From Paracoccus shanxieyensis (GTDB taxonomy: Bacteria > Pseudomonadota > Alphaproteobacteria > Rhodobacterales > Rhodobacteraceae), in contig NZ_WMII01000027.1 in NCBI RefSeq assembly GCF_009711265.1, forward strand, positions 1 to 33,937: 33,937 nucleotides of DNA, read 5' to 3'. Each line of letters opens with the position of its first letter. The first letter of the stretch is position 1. The position numbers were made by a program, and so were the translations under genes. Shown piece by piece: positions 23,799-31,612 of this stretch. The notes under the pieces were generated by a model. The model did not search any database. It had not been told where the DNA came from and worked only from the letters and a program-made list of their open reading frames with translations.

Positions 23799-24679
23799 AG
23801 CACACCCCCGTCGTGGCCGCCGTCCTTGGTGGCATAGCGCAGAACGGCATCCTGACCGGGAATATGCGGGAAACCCCGGAAATTGGCGGTGTTGGCGAAC
23901 CTCGCCCCGCAGGTCTCGATCCGCTTGTCGCAGCCCGCGCGGATGGTGAAGGCGTCGCTCTCGCTGATGGCCCGCACCGGTGCCTCGAGCAGGGTCAGGA
24001 CCGCGATGCCGTCCGTGACGTCATGACCCAGCACCTCGGTGCGCCGCCCGGCATTCGCGCCGGAGGTCCAATCCAGCGTGCCGAACGTGAACCAGCCGAT
24101 CTCGAAGGCGCCAAGACCCGAGGCGGAAAACGCCCGGTCACGAAGGAGATCAATGACGGCGCCCGCGCCCTTGAAGGCCGGGTCCTCAAGATCGACGCCG
24201 CAGCGTGCATCGCCGAGCGCCGCGTCGCAACTCGCCTGGAAGGTCCGTCCGACCGTCTGGCCGAGCACGTGCGCGAGAGAGCGGACCTCCGCGACGAAAG
24301 CGAGCCGCCCGCGCCGGATCTGGCCGATGGCCCCGCGCCGCATCAGAACGCGCTGCGCGGTGTCGGCCCAGTTCACGCGCCAGACCTCCACCGCCGCATT
24401 GTCCCAGCGGCCGTCGAGGATGTCGGTCTCGGTGATCCGGTCCGAAGTCAGCACGCCTTCGGCGTCCTGCGCATCGACCGACAGGTCAGAGCCCGAGCGC
24501 ACCTCGGAAGCGGTCAGCCCGCTCTCGGGCTCGAAGTCGGTGCCGTCGAAGCTCAGCGTCCGGTCATGATCGGTGAAACCGAAGGTGACGCCGTCGGCCC
24601 GGGTGATCCGCCAGCACCAGGCCAGCGTCGTCGTGCCCTCGTCGAGATGGGCCTGAAGCGCGGGCGAGAGGGATTTCAT
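23795..24679 (-). CDS. DUF2163 baseplate protein (GTA gp13-like)
   Basis: The product is 294 aa. The N-terminal DUF2163 domain (about 1-160) includes WRITRADGVTFGFTDHD and ALGDARCGVDL. The C-terminal phage BR0599-like domain (about 195-285) includes RIETCGARFANTANFRGFPHIPGQDAVL, with cysteines C250 and C255 of the family's iron-sulphur or metal site. It is part of the GTA-like baseplate. It follows the lysis cassette and the opposite-strand gene, whereas in GTAs it directly follows DUF2460. Confidence 0.92.
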   Translation of the reverse strand: MKSLSPALQAHLDEGTTTLAWCWRITRADGVTFGFTDHDRTLSFDGTDFEPESGLTASEVRSGSDLSVDAQDAEGVLTSDRITETDILDGRWDNAAVEVWRVNWADTAQRVLMRRGAIGQIRRGRLAFVAEVRSLAHVLGQTVGRTFQASCDAALGDARCGVDLEDPAFKGAGAVIDLLRDRAFSASGLGAFEIGWFTFGTLDWTSGANAGRRTEVLGHDVTDGIAVLTLLEAPVRAISESDAFTIRAGCDKRIETCGARFANTANFRGFPHIPGQDAVLRYATKDGGHDGGVL

Positions 24680-24793
24680 CGGCAGGTTCCTGTCATTCGG
24701 TCTTCGAGAACGAGGCGCAGGCCACGCAAAACGTTAGACGACAACTATTGGTTGAGGCGGTAACCTGATCCCAAAACCAACTTGGAGGTCGGA

Positions 24794-25078
24794 ATGGGAC
24801 AGTCTTGGAAGGAAAGCGAATATGCGATCACGGACGCCGCTTATCAGGATGCGGTGGACCGAAAGCAGCGGGGGCTTCGGATTAGCCGGTCCGAAATCGT
24901 AGATCAGTGCAGGCGCGGACTGCCGGACCGAGATCCCGCTTCGATCGGGCCGCATCTCGGGAATCTTACGTCGGCGAGGCAAGAACTTGGATTGCCCGTG
25001 CTCGAGGAAGTCTCGCCGTTCGCAAATCGCCCGGAAAAGCTGATCAGTTTCCTGAAGGTGAAACATCGCCTCCGGTGA
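24794..25078 (+). CDS. Opposite-strand small protein inside the phage operon (moron candidate)
   Basis: The product is 94 aa from ATG 24794, with GGAGG 5 nt upstream (24784-24788), a much better site than for the upstream in-frame TTG. No recognised domain. It is mostly helical and charged (WKESEYAITDAAYQDAVDRKQRG, RSEIVDQCRRGL, GNLTSARQELGLPV). It runs against every other phage gene, so it needs its own promoter; TTGGTT/AACCAA (24748-24753, 24775-24780) form a possible operator upstream. The stop touches the convergent stop of the next gene. It is a likely lysogenic cargo gene, such as a regulator or immunity protein (inference). Confidence 0.6.
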   Translation: MGQSWKESEYAITDAAYQDAVDRKQRGLRISRSEIVDQCRRGLPDRDPASIGPHLGNLTSARQELGLPVLEEVSPFANRPEKLISFLKVKHRLR

Positions 25079-25309
25079 TCACTTGTTGCCGCGGAACCCG
25101 CGCTCGATCCGGTCACGCAGACCGATCAGGCCCAGTCCGAGGAACATCAGCCCCCCAGGCGAGGCGTCGCCTGAACCTGCAAGCAGCGCCACGAAGCGGG
25201 AGAGTTCCCCGAGCGGCCCGGTGGCGGGCAGCGCGAGCGAGGCAATGCCGGTGAGCATGGCGAGGCACCCCGCCCACCAGGTGAGCGAGGTCAGTCGGAT
25301 GTAGCGCAT
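25079..25309 (-). CDS. Small membrane protein of the lysis cassette
   Basis: The product is 76 aa with two hydrophobic segments: about 8-30 (LTWWAGCLAMLTGIASLALPA) and about 49-63 (SPGGLMFLGLGLIGL). The tail is basic (RDRIERGFRGNK). It lies 3 bp after the endolysin gene. It is possibly a pinholin or spanin-like accessory of lysis, or an unrelated membrane protein. Only the topology is supported by the sequence. Confidence 0.6.
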   Translation of the reverse strand: MRYIRLTSLTWWAGCLAMLTGIASLALPATGPLGELSRFVALLAGSGDASPGGLMFLGLGLIGLRDRIERGFRGNK

Positions 25310-25312
25310 GGA

Positions 25313-26002
25313 TCAGGCCTCCCGGATTAGGGTGGAGAAGAAGGAGGTCAGCCGAGTAAACCAGCTGATTGCAGGATCAGGTTTGGTGGCAGGCACGGAT
25401 GGTCTCGGTATCGGCACGCTTGCGGGGCGCAGCAGCGCCAGCGCCTCGTTCTCGGTCAGGCGTCGGATCGGCCGCGAGAAGTCGACCCGGCCGCTGCGAT
25501 CCACCGACCAGACAGGGATGGTTCCGGTCGGATAGCGTCCCGCGGCGAAGAGGTCGCGCTCGGCCTCCCGGCGCGGGCGGATCGCGGCGGGTTTGAGCCA
25601 GCCCATGAAAGCCGCTGCGGCTGCGACCCGGTCGCCTGCATTCAGGTGCCGGGTGAGCGCCGCCTTGGCGATGCCGCCGGTGTTGTAGTGAAACGAGACC
25701 AGCGCATCGAACTCGTGCGGCTCGAGCGGCACCTTCACCGCAAACAGGACGGCGGCCTCGTAACGCGCGAGGTCGGACCGGAAGACCCGGAACGCCTCGC
25801 GGAACCCGGGATCGAGATCGGCGGGCATGCCGCGCGGCATCGTGGCGGGATCGGGTGCCCCGGCGGCAGCCGTGTGGCCGATGCCGAAGGTCCAGACCTG
25901 TTTCACATCCGTGTAGGGTCCGGGCACGATGCCTTCGTGCCGGACAAGGGCCAGGAGACCGCGATCAGACATTTTCTTGGCAGTCATCTGCATGGAAATC
26001 AC
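25313..26002 (-). CDS. Phage endolysin, GH24 lysozyme (muramidase)
   Basis: The product is 229 aa. The GH24 catalytic triad E23-D32-T38 is visible in RHEGIVPGPYTDVKQVWTFGIGHT, with VSFHYNTGG and RREAERDLFAAGRY further on. The domain covers about 10-160; the remainder is a Pro/Ala-rich tail ending in a short hydrophobic-basic segment (WFTRLTSFFSTLIREA). Start: GTG 26002 overlaps the previous stop (GTGA); ATG 25993 is an alternative. It cleaves peptidoglycan at the end of the lytic cycle. No signal-arrest sequence is seen, so it depends on the holin. Confidence 0.9.
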   Translation of the reverse strand: MISMQMTAKKMSDRGLLALVRHEGIVPGPYTDVKQVWTFGIGHTAAAGAPDPATMPRGMPADLDPGFREAFRVFRSDLARYEAAVLFAVKVPLEPHEFDALVSFHYNTGGIAKAALTRHLNAGDRVAAAAAFMGWLKPAAIRPRREAERDLFAAGRYPTGTIPVWSVDRSGRVDFSRPIRRLTENEALALLRPASVPIPRPSVPATKPDPAISWFTRLTSFFSTLIREA

Positions 26003-26130
26003 CCCAGAAGCGAGAGGATCAGGATCAGCGCGGCGATGGCGATGCCGACGCCCAGGCGGTGGCGGAAGGCCTGGCCGGGATCGGCCGGGTCGCAGCGCAG
26101 GGAGCGCGCGAGGCGGAGAAGGTCATGCAT
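25999..26130 (-). CDS. 43-aa single-pass membrane protein of the lysis cassette
   Basis: It starts at ATG 26130, with GGAAAGG upstream at a suitable distance. There is a basic N-terminal half (LLRLARSLRCDPADPGQAFRHR) and one transmembrane helix at the C-terminus (LGVGIAIAALILILSLLG). It overlaps the holin stop by 8 bp and the endolysin start by 4 bp, so it is coupled to both. Possibly a holin regulator; function unproven. Confidence 0.6.
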   Translation of the reverse strand: MHDLLRLARSLRCDPADPGQAFRHRLGVGIAIAALILILSLLG

Positions 26131-26473
26131 CGCCATCGCCTTTCCCGGCATGGCGCAGACGGGCGAGCAGCACCTCGATGAAGGCCGGTCCGAAGACACC
26201 GACGAGATAGGCGGCCGATCCGGCCGCGCCCCCGGCCGGGATCGCTTCGGGCGGCAGGCCGAGCCAGCGGGTGATGATCGCCATCGAGAGGCTGCCCATC
26301 CCGGCCGCGATCAGACCGCCGAGCAGGATGTGGCGCAGAGCGTCGCGCAGCCGCATTTTCGTGGTCAGCGCATTGGTCGCGCCCCCGAGCGCGCCCCAGG
26401 CGGCAAGGATCACCGCCGTGGAGGCGAGCAACTCCTTCAGCGCCGCCGCCAGAAATCCGGTTTCATCGTTCAT
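26123..26473 (-). CDS. Phage holin
   Basis: The product is 116 aa with three hydrophobic segments: about 7-30 (LAAALKELLASTAVILAAWG), 47-68 (HILLGGLIAAGMGSLSMAII) and 78-102 (PAGGAAGSAAYLVGVFGPAFIEV). The C-terminal tail is charged. This is class I holin topology. It lies next to the GH24 endolysin and overlaps the DUF2460 stop by 4 bp. It forms the inner-membrane holes that release endolysin. Confidence 0.8.
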   Translation of the reverse strand: MNDETGFLAAALKELLASTAVILAAWGALGGATNALTTKMRLRDALRHILLGGLIAAGMGSLSMAIITRWLGLPPEAIPAGGAAGSAAYLVGVFGPAFIEVLLARLRHAGKGDGDA

Positions 26474-27096
26474 CGTCGGATCTCCAGAAGCGAGATGGAG
26501 GTGATCGAGCCTAGCCGTTCAAGGTCGAGCGTCACGTCGAGCACGTCGGTGTCGAAGCGGACCGGGACATCGAACTCGAAGCCAGCGGTGATGGCGACGC
26601 CGGAACCCGGTGCGGTGGTGAAGGTGATGACGCCGGTCGTGGAATCGACGGACCAGCCGGAGGGCTGGGGCGCGCCATTCAAGGCGATGGTGACCGAGCC
26701 CGCGACCGGCTTGGTGATGGTCCGCACCCACGTCTGGCTGCCCGAAGCGTAGCGCTTCACCAGTTGGAGTGTCGTCGTCGTGCCATTGCCGGTGCCGATT
26801 GCCTGGTCGGTCGGCGCTGGCGTGCCCGAGGGAAGGGAGGACTTGTAATCGCCCCAATCCTTGAACCGAAAGCCATGCAGCCGCCCGTTCCGTGCCTCGA
26901 AGAAGGCGACGACCGCCGCCAGATCGTCGGCCCGGCGGATGCCATAAACCACATCATAGCGGCGGCGCGAGTTGGCCCAGCTGGCGTTGCGCTCCTCATC
27001 TCCCGATGCCAGCTCGACGATTTGCGTGCGCCGCTCCGGCCCGCCGCGCGCGCCGCGGCTGATGTTGTCCGGGAACCGGACCTCATGGAACGCCAT
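26470..27096 (-). CDS. DUF2460 baseplate protein (GTA gp12-like)
   Basis: The product is 208 aa. It begins AFHEVRFPDNISRGARGGPERRTQIV and has RRRYDVVYGIR, the family's signature. The middle, VKRYASGSQTWVRTITKPV, and the C-terminus, FEFDVPVRFDTDVLDV, also match. ATG 27096 has a GGAGGGG about 6 nt upstream; GTG 27099 is the alternative. The start overlaps the tape-measure stop. It is the distal-tail or baseplate component of the siphovirus tail. Confidence 0.92.
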   Translation of the reverse strand: MAFHEVRFPDNISRGARGGPERRTQIVELASGDEERNASWANSRRRYDVVYGIRRADDLAAVVAFFEARNGRLHGFRFKDWGDYKSSLPSGTPAPTDQAIGTGNGTTTTLQLVKRYASGSQTWVRTITKPVAGSVTIALNGAPQPSGWSVDSTTGVITFTTAPGSGVAITAGFEFDVPVRFDTDVLDVTLDLERLGSITSISLLEIRR

Positions 27097-29531
27097 CACA
27101 TGCCCCTCCGTCCCAGCGAAACCGCGCGGGCGATGTCGGCCGCGACCTGCGTGCGGGACTGGCGGAAGCTATCGGCATCACGGGCCATGATGGTGACGTT
27201 GATCCCGCCACCAGCACCGTAGCTCTGCGCCTCGCGGCGGGAGAGCACGCGTTCGCCCCGTTGCAGAATCGCGGGCACCTCGTCCGGGCGCAGCCCGGCC
27301 CAGCCGCCGGAATGCATGCGCGGCGCGGCGGCGAAGGCCACGGCCGGGACCATGCGCGAGGGGCCGGACGAGCCGACCATGCCGCCCGCGTGCAGGATGT
27401 TGGCGAAGATCCCGCCCGCGCCGCCGAGCGCGCCCGAGAGCGCGTTGGCGATGGGGCCAAGGATGAAGCGCCGCGCGGCCAGTTTCGCCAGATCGGCGAT
27501 CAGCCAGGTCACCAGATCGCGGACGTTCAGTTTGCCGGTCTTCACGAACTCTCCGACCGCGTCCTCGGCCGACTGGAAGGCGCCGACGAGGCTCTGGCCG
27601 ATATCACCGCCGATCTCCTGGGCCCGGCTGGCATAGTCCGAGAGAGCCGCCGTCACGGCCTGCCATCCGGTCAGCGCACGCTCCGCCCCGTCTCCAGCAG
27701 CGGTTCCCGCATCGCGGGCAGCACCTCCGGCACCATTGGCCGCGGCAGTGGTGTCGTCGAGCCCGGTCGCGAGCGCATCGGCGGAGGTTGCCGCATCCGT
27801 CAGCGCGGTTTCCGCATCCGTACTGGACCCGGTCACGGCATCCTTCAGCGCCTGCCAGGCGGCAAGCGGCCGGGTCGCGGCATCGGTCAGCATGCCAGCG
27901 GCCTCGCGATAGGCATCGGCCCGGGCGCGTGCGTCCTCTGCCATGGCACCCAGCCCGAGATCGGGCGGTGCGATATAGGTCCGAGCAAGCGCCGCCGAGA
28001 ACGCATCGGCCGCCGCCGTACCCGCCGCCGTCGCGGCCCCCTCGAACGGATTGTCGATCCGGCTCAGGTCCACCGCATCGAGCGTGCCGATCCGCACGCC
28101 GCCTTCGCCGGTCGCCCATTCAGGCAGCAGGGCCAGCGCGGCGTTCAGCGTCTCGATGAAGCTGTTGATGCGCGTGACGACGCCGTTCAGCATTGCCTCC
28201 ACGCCGCCGATCAGACCGTTTGCGGCCTGGTAGGCGAAGTCACCGATGGCGCCCGGCAGGCTGCCCCAGATCGCCACCGCGCCGTCATAGGCCCCTTGGA
28301 AGGTCGCGACGGTGTGATCCCCGAAACCCACGACGCCTGCGACGGCGCCGTCGAGCGCCGAGAGCGCGGCGGCCTTCAGCCCTTCCCATCCCGCCGCCAT
28401 GCGGGCCAGCGCGGCGTCGAGCGCGAGCCCGATGCGCGACCAGACCTCGGAGGCCAGATCGGAGAGCAGCCGGAACGCTTCGCCGACCCCGCCCACGCGG
28501 GCGACGATTTGGGAAAGTTGATAGATCAGCTCCCCGACGCCGACGATCAGAGCGCCGATGCCGGTGCGGATCAGCGCCCCGCGCAACACGACGAGCGCGG
28601 TGGCCAACCCACGGACCGACAGCGCGGCGGCGGCCAGCCCGGCGACCCAGCGGCCCGCGAGGAAGGTCGCGAAGGTCACGGCATAGGTGGTCAGGCGGCC
28701 GATATTGTCGAAGAGGCCGCGAATGGCGATGCCGAGCGGACCGGTACGGCTGGCCACCGCCGCCATGGCGTTGGCAACCGCCTCGAGCGCCGGGGCCGCG
28801 GCGACCGCCAGCTGGTTCGAGAGACCCCGCCAGATCAGCCCGAGCCGGGAGATCGCGTCATTCGTCCGCTCGATCTGGTTGGCATCCTGTTCGGAGACGA
28901 CGACCCCAAAGGCAAGCACGTCCTCGGTCGCTTGGCGCAGCGTCGCGGTGTCGATGCGCGACATGGCAATGGAGCCTTCCTCGCCGAACAGTTGGCCCGC
29001 CACAGCTGCACGCTCTGCGGCTGGCACGAAATTCTCGATGGCGGCGTTGATCGCACCCACGCGCTGATCGAGCGGCAGAGCGATCAGGTCGTTGGCGGAA
29101 AGGCCCAGCCGGTCGAGCGCGTCGGCCGCGGGACCGCTCCCGGCGGCCGCCTGGCTGAGACGGCGCGTCAGATCCTTGGTGGCCTGCTCGATGCCGGACA
29201 TCGAAACGCCCGCCAGTTCGCCCGCGCGCTCCAGCGTCTGGATCGAGGCGACGGTGGTGCCGAGCGACTGCGCGAGCTTGGCCTGCGCATCGACGGTCTG
29301 GAGGCCGGAGCGGATCATCGCCACACCAGCAGCGGCAGCAGCGGCCACTGCTGCAGCGGCGGCCACGCGCACCCGCCGCGAGAAGGCGGCGAGACGGGTG
29401 TTGGCCGCTTCCATTTCCCGGCTGAGCCGTCCGAAGCCTCGGGCACCGGCTTCACCGACACCTTCCAGTTCGGCGCGCACCTGCCGACCGCCGACCGCCG
29501 CAAGGCGGACGCTGACGCGTTTTTCAGCCAT
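27096..29531 (-). CDS. Tail tape measure protein
   Basis: The product is 811 aa. The N-terminal part is helical and coiled (about 15-60) with an Ala-rich hydrophobic stretch (RVAAAAAVAAAAAAGVAMI, about 55-73). The central region has hydrophobic helices (about 245-345) typical of the membrane-interacting part. The C-terminus is Gly/Ala-rich with the conserved block GGMVGSSGPSRMVPAVAFA and VPAILQRGERVLSRREA. It sets tail length and is placed directly upstream of DUF2460. Its start overlaps the end of the chaperone extension frame (ATGGCTGA), further evidence that the frame is translated. Confidence 0.92.
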   Translation of the reverse strand: MAEKRVSVRLAAVGGRQVRAELEGVGEAGARGFGRLSREMEAANTRLAAFSRRVRVAAAAAVAAAAAAGVAMIRSGLQTVDAQAKLAQSLGTTVASIQTLERAGELAGVSMSGIEQATKDLTRRLSQAAAGSGPAADALDRLGLSANDLIALPLDQRVGAINAAIENFVPAAERAAVAGQLFGEEGSIAMSRIDTATLRQATEDVLAFGVVVSEQDANQIERTNDAISRLGLIWRGLSNQLAVAAAPALEAVANAMAAVASRTGPLGIAIRGLFDNIGRLTTYAVTFATFLAGRWVAGLAAAALSVRGLATALVVLRGALIRTGIGALIVGVGELIYQLSQIVARVGGVGEAFRLLSDLASEVWSRIGLALDAALARMAAGWEGLKAAALSALDGAVAGVVGFGDHTVATFQGAYDGAVAIWGSLPGAIGDFAYQAANGLIGGVEAMLNGVVTRINSFIETLNAALALLPEWATGEGGVRIGTLDAVDLSRIDNPFEGAATAAGTAAADAFSAALARTYIAPPDLGLGAMAEDARARADAYREAAGMLTDAATRPLAAWQALKDAVTGSSTDAETALTDAATSADALATGLDDTTAAANGAGGAARDAGTAAGDGAERALTGWQAVTAALSDYASRAQEIGGDIGQSLVGAFQSAEDAVGEFVKTGKLNVRDLVTWLIADLAKLAARRFILGPIANALSGALGGAGGIFANILHAGGMVGSSGPSRMVPAVAFAAAPRMHSGGWAGLRPDEVPAILQRGERVLSRREAQSYGAGGGINVTIMARDADSFRQSRTQVAADIARAVSLGRRGM

Positions 29532-29844
29532 TGGGGCGTTCCATCTGTTCGTTGAGTTTGGCGACCATCACCGCTTCGATGACGGGCAGCAGTTCGGCCA
29601 TGGCGAGCGGCGGCACGCCGAGGGCGGCACCGAGCGCCAGCGCCGCCGACATGTCCCAGCCAATGACGGCGCCGGGCAGCACGCGCAGCTGTCCGCCCAG
29701 CCGACCGACCAGGTCCCAGACCTGCCAGCCTTCATGCGTCAGGGGCCGGTTCAGCCGCGCCGGGCAGTCCGGGCACGTCGTTTGGCAGGCTTCGCAGTAG
29801 CGCTCGCCCCCGCCGAAGGACCATTCGGCGAGGGCGCGGAGGCG
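29524..29844 (-). CDS. Tail chaperone extension (T part) made by -1 frameshift
   Basis: A continuous 106-codon open frame in the -1 phase begins at base 29844, directly after the slippery heptamer, and ends at TGA 29526-29524 overlapping the tape-measure ATG. It has no usable ATG, GTG or TTG near its start, so it is expressed only as a fusion to the upstream chaperone, giving about 221 aa. Residues near the start read LAEWSFGGGERYCEACQTTC and then PDCPARLNRP: a CxxC-x3-CxxC zinc-finger-like motif. These are followed by EGWQVWDLVGRLGGQL and a helical tail. This corresponds to lambda gpGT. The product would bind the tape measure while the G part binds tube subunits. Confidence 0.8.
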   Translation of the reverse strand, partial: RLRALAEWSFGGGERYCEACQTTCPDCPARLNRPLTHEGWQVWDLVGRLGGQLRVLPGAVIGWDMSAALALGAALGVPPLAMAELLPVIEAVMVAKLNEQMERPNG

Positions 29845-30188
29845 TTTTTTTCCTGTTCCAGCAGCAGGCCCTTGGAGACGTAGGTCAGCTGGAACGCCTC
29901 GAAGATTGGCCAGACGTCGAGCAATGCGTCGATGGCCTCGGGGCTCGGGCCGATCGGCTTGCCGTCAGAATCGCCGATGCCGTCCCAGGCGAGCACCGCT
30001 CGCCGCGCCAGCGCCTTGGCAAAGGCGACCGCGCGCTCCTCGTCCGAGGCCTCCTCCGGAACTGCCTCGACGGCGGGATCGCTGCGCGTCGCCACCATCA
30101 GGGCGGTCGTCAGCGGGCGCAGCTGCACTCGCACGCCGGGGGCGAGGTCATGCCAGCGGGGCGCGTTCGTCAGGTCGAGCGTCAGCAT
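29751..30188 (-). CDS. Tail assembly chaperone (G-type, zero frame)
   Basis: The product is 145 aa from ATG 30188, overlapping the tail-tube stop (TGATG). The structured part (about 1-112) shows DLTNAPRWHDLAPGVRVQLRP, ALARRAVLAWDGIGD and IFEAFQLTYVSKGLLLEQE. After codon 115 (the slippery site) the zero frame becomes a low-complexity Ala/Ser/Pro/Lys/Arg tail. It is placed between tail tube and tape measure, the universal chaperone position, analogous to lambda gpG and GTA gp10. The ratio of G to GT sets tail assembly. Confidence 0.85.
   Translation of the reverse strand: MLTLDLTNAPRWHDLAPGVRVQLRPLTTALMVATRSDPAVEAVPEEASDEERAVAFAKALARRAVLAWDGIGDSDGKPIGPSPEAIDALLDVWPIFEAFQLTYVSKGLLLEQEKNASAPSPNGPSAGASATAKPAKRRARTARRG
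29805..29851 (-). promoter_or_regulatory. Programmed -1 ribosomal frameshift signal
   Basis: On minus, codons 113-115 read GAA AAA AAC, giving the heptamer A_AAA_AAC (29850-29844) in the correct phase. After a 7-nt spacer (29843-29837) comes CGCCCTCGCCGAA (29836-29824), a 6-nt loop (29823-29818) and TTCGGCGGGGGCG (29817-29805). This is a 13-bp hairpin with one G-U pair. Heptamer, spacer and stem are all textbook values for -1 frameshifting, and the -1 frame is open for 106 codons. Confidence 0.85.
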
Positions 30189-31129
30189 CAATACGTCTCC
30201 ACATCGTTCACGAGGGTGGCGGTGCACATCCGGCCAACGACGCTGTCGCGGGCGGCCTGCCAGTCGAAGGTCGCCTGCACGCCCTGCGGCCCGGAAATCT
30301 CGATCCGCGGGCGTGGCAGGTAGACGGCGTGCACGGTGAAGGTGAAGCTCTCGCCCGTGGGCAGGGCGTAGGCGAATTCCATCTCGCAGGCCTCGCCGTT
30401 GATCGCCTGCGTCACCAGCGTCTGGTCGGCGAAGCGCACCTCGATCCGGCCGGTGAGCGCCGCGATGGACGGGTCCGCGCCGTCGATGCGGCCATCGTTC
30501 CGGATGGTCTCGATCCGGTCGAGGTTGTTGGCATAGGTGATCTCGGCCGAGACCACATTGCCGAGGGCGGTACCGTTTCGAGTGATCGCGCCGTTGAAGT
30601 GCCCGAACCGCTTCAGCTCCAGCGCAGCCGGCGTTCCGGCGCTTGTCGTGGTCGCGACCGTCTCGCCCTGCGCCACCAGCCGTGCGGTGGCGGTCAGCAG
30701 ACCCGCGCGCTGCATCTGCCAGGTGAACTGGTCGAGCACGCAGCCGGAATACATGGCAAAGCGCGGCACCTCGGGCATACCGGTCTCGATCGACATGCTG
30801 GGCAGCGTCCAGGACCCGGACTGGAACTCGTGGGTGTACGGGGCTTCCACACCCGTTGTCGTGGGCGCGCCGAACGCCGCCTTCAGCCAGAAGCCGAAGG
30901 CCTCTGCGTCGAGCGGCACCACGACATCGCCGTCGGACGTGACCGCGTCCTTGATCGGCGCAAGCGGGTCGCGGCCGTAGCCGAGCAGCTCCGAGTTCAG
31001 CAGCGGCTGCTCCGCGCCGAGCGAGGTGCTGGCGAAGGGCATGCGGGTGAAGCCGCTCGCGGGCGGCGTTCCATAGGTCGTCTCAAACGCAAGCGCCATC
31101 AGCGCCCGCGCCCCTTGGGCTCGTGCCAT
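30188..31129 (-). CDS. Major tail tube protein
   Basis: The product is 313 aa, resembling the phage tail tube (Phage_tube_2-like) family. It begins ALMALAFETTYGTPPASGFTRMPF, has DVVVPLDAEAFGFWLKAAFG and YTHEFQSG, and ends with VHAVYLPRPRIEISGPQGVQ. ATG 31129 is preceded by AGGAG at good spacing. It is a beta-rich subunit forming the tail tube; its C-terminal stop overlaps the chaperone start. The order terminator - tube - chaperone - tape measure is typical. Confidence 0.88.
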   Translation of the reverse strand: MARAQGARALMALAFETTYGTPPASGFTRMPFASTSLGAEQPLLNSELLGYGRDPLAPIKDAVTSDGDVVVPLDAEAFGFWLKAAFGAPTTTGVEAPYTHEFQSGSWTLPSMSIETGMPEVPRFAMYSGCVLDQFTWQMQRAGLLTATARLVAQGETVATTTSAGTPAALELKRFGHFNGAITRNGTALGNVVSAEITYANNLDRIETIRNDGRIDGADPSIAALTGRIEVRFADQTLVTQAINGEACEMEFAYALPTGESFTFTVHAVYLPRPRIEISGPQGVQATFDWQAARDSVVGRMCTATLVNDVETY

Positions 31130-31153
31130 GGTGTTCTCCTCGGGTTGTCGGGG

Positions 31154-31573
31154 TCAAGCCAGCGGGTCGGCCGTGGAATAGTGCAGCACCACCGGGATTA
31201 CGGCGGCCTTCAGGCTGGCCGCGCCCTCTACGGCCAAGTCCACAGGGCGCGGGGCTTCGGCCTCGACCCAGTCGCAGAGCCCGCCCAGCGTCCGGTCGGC
31301 GGCGAGCGCCGTGCCGATGCTGGCGGTCAGCGTGTCGAAGGCGGCCTCACGGCCGGTGCCCTGCACGACCGCCTCGATCTCGGCCCGGTGCTGGTAGTGG
31401 TAGTTCAGCGGCGACAGCGTGACCTCTGGCTCCCCCGGCTCGCCGTCGCGAAGGATGAGGAGCCCCGCCGCTGGCACACGCTCGGGCAGCACCTCGCCGC
31501 GCAGGACGGTCGCGGGCAGCGCCGAGAGCCGCGCATGCAGCGCGGCGAGAATGGTTTCACGAGAGGTGGGCAT
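31154..31573 (-). CDS. Tail terminator-like protein
   Basis: The product is 139 aa. Helix 1 is ETILAALHARLSALPATVLRG, the middle is a beta-strand segment EVTLSPLNYHYQHRAEIEAVVQG, and the end is VIPVVLHYSTADPLA. This size, fold pattern and position (just before the tail tube) fit tail-terminator/minor tail protein U-type families; homologues are sometimes misnamed acyl-CoA transferase. No clear ribosome-binding site precedes ATG 31573, perhaps because the low-GC insertion upstream replaced the leader. Confidence 0.7.
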   Translation of the reverse strand: MPTSRETILAALHARLSALPATVLRGEVLPERVPAAGLLILRDGEPGEPEVTLSPLNYHYQHRAEIEAVVQGTGREAAFDTLTASIGTALAADRTLGGLCDWVEAEAPRPVDLAVEGAASLKAAVIPVVLHYSTADPLA

Positions 31574-31612
31574 GTCATAGCGCCAAATGGAAGTACGCTT
31601 TTCCGAGCTGCT

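Noticed and set aside
27261..29555. 764-codon plus-strand open frame opposite the tape-measure gene
   Set aside because: Shadow of the real tape-measure gene; Arg/Gly/His-rich and patternless.
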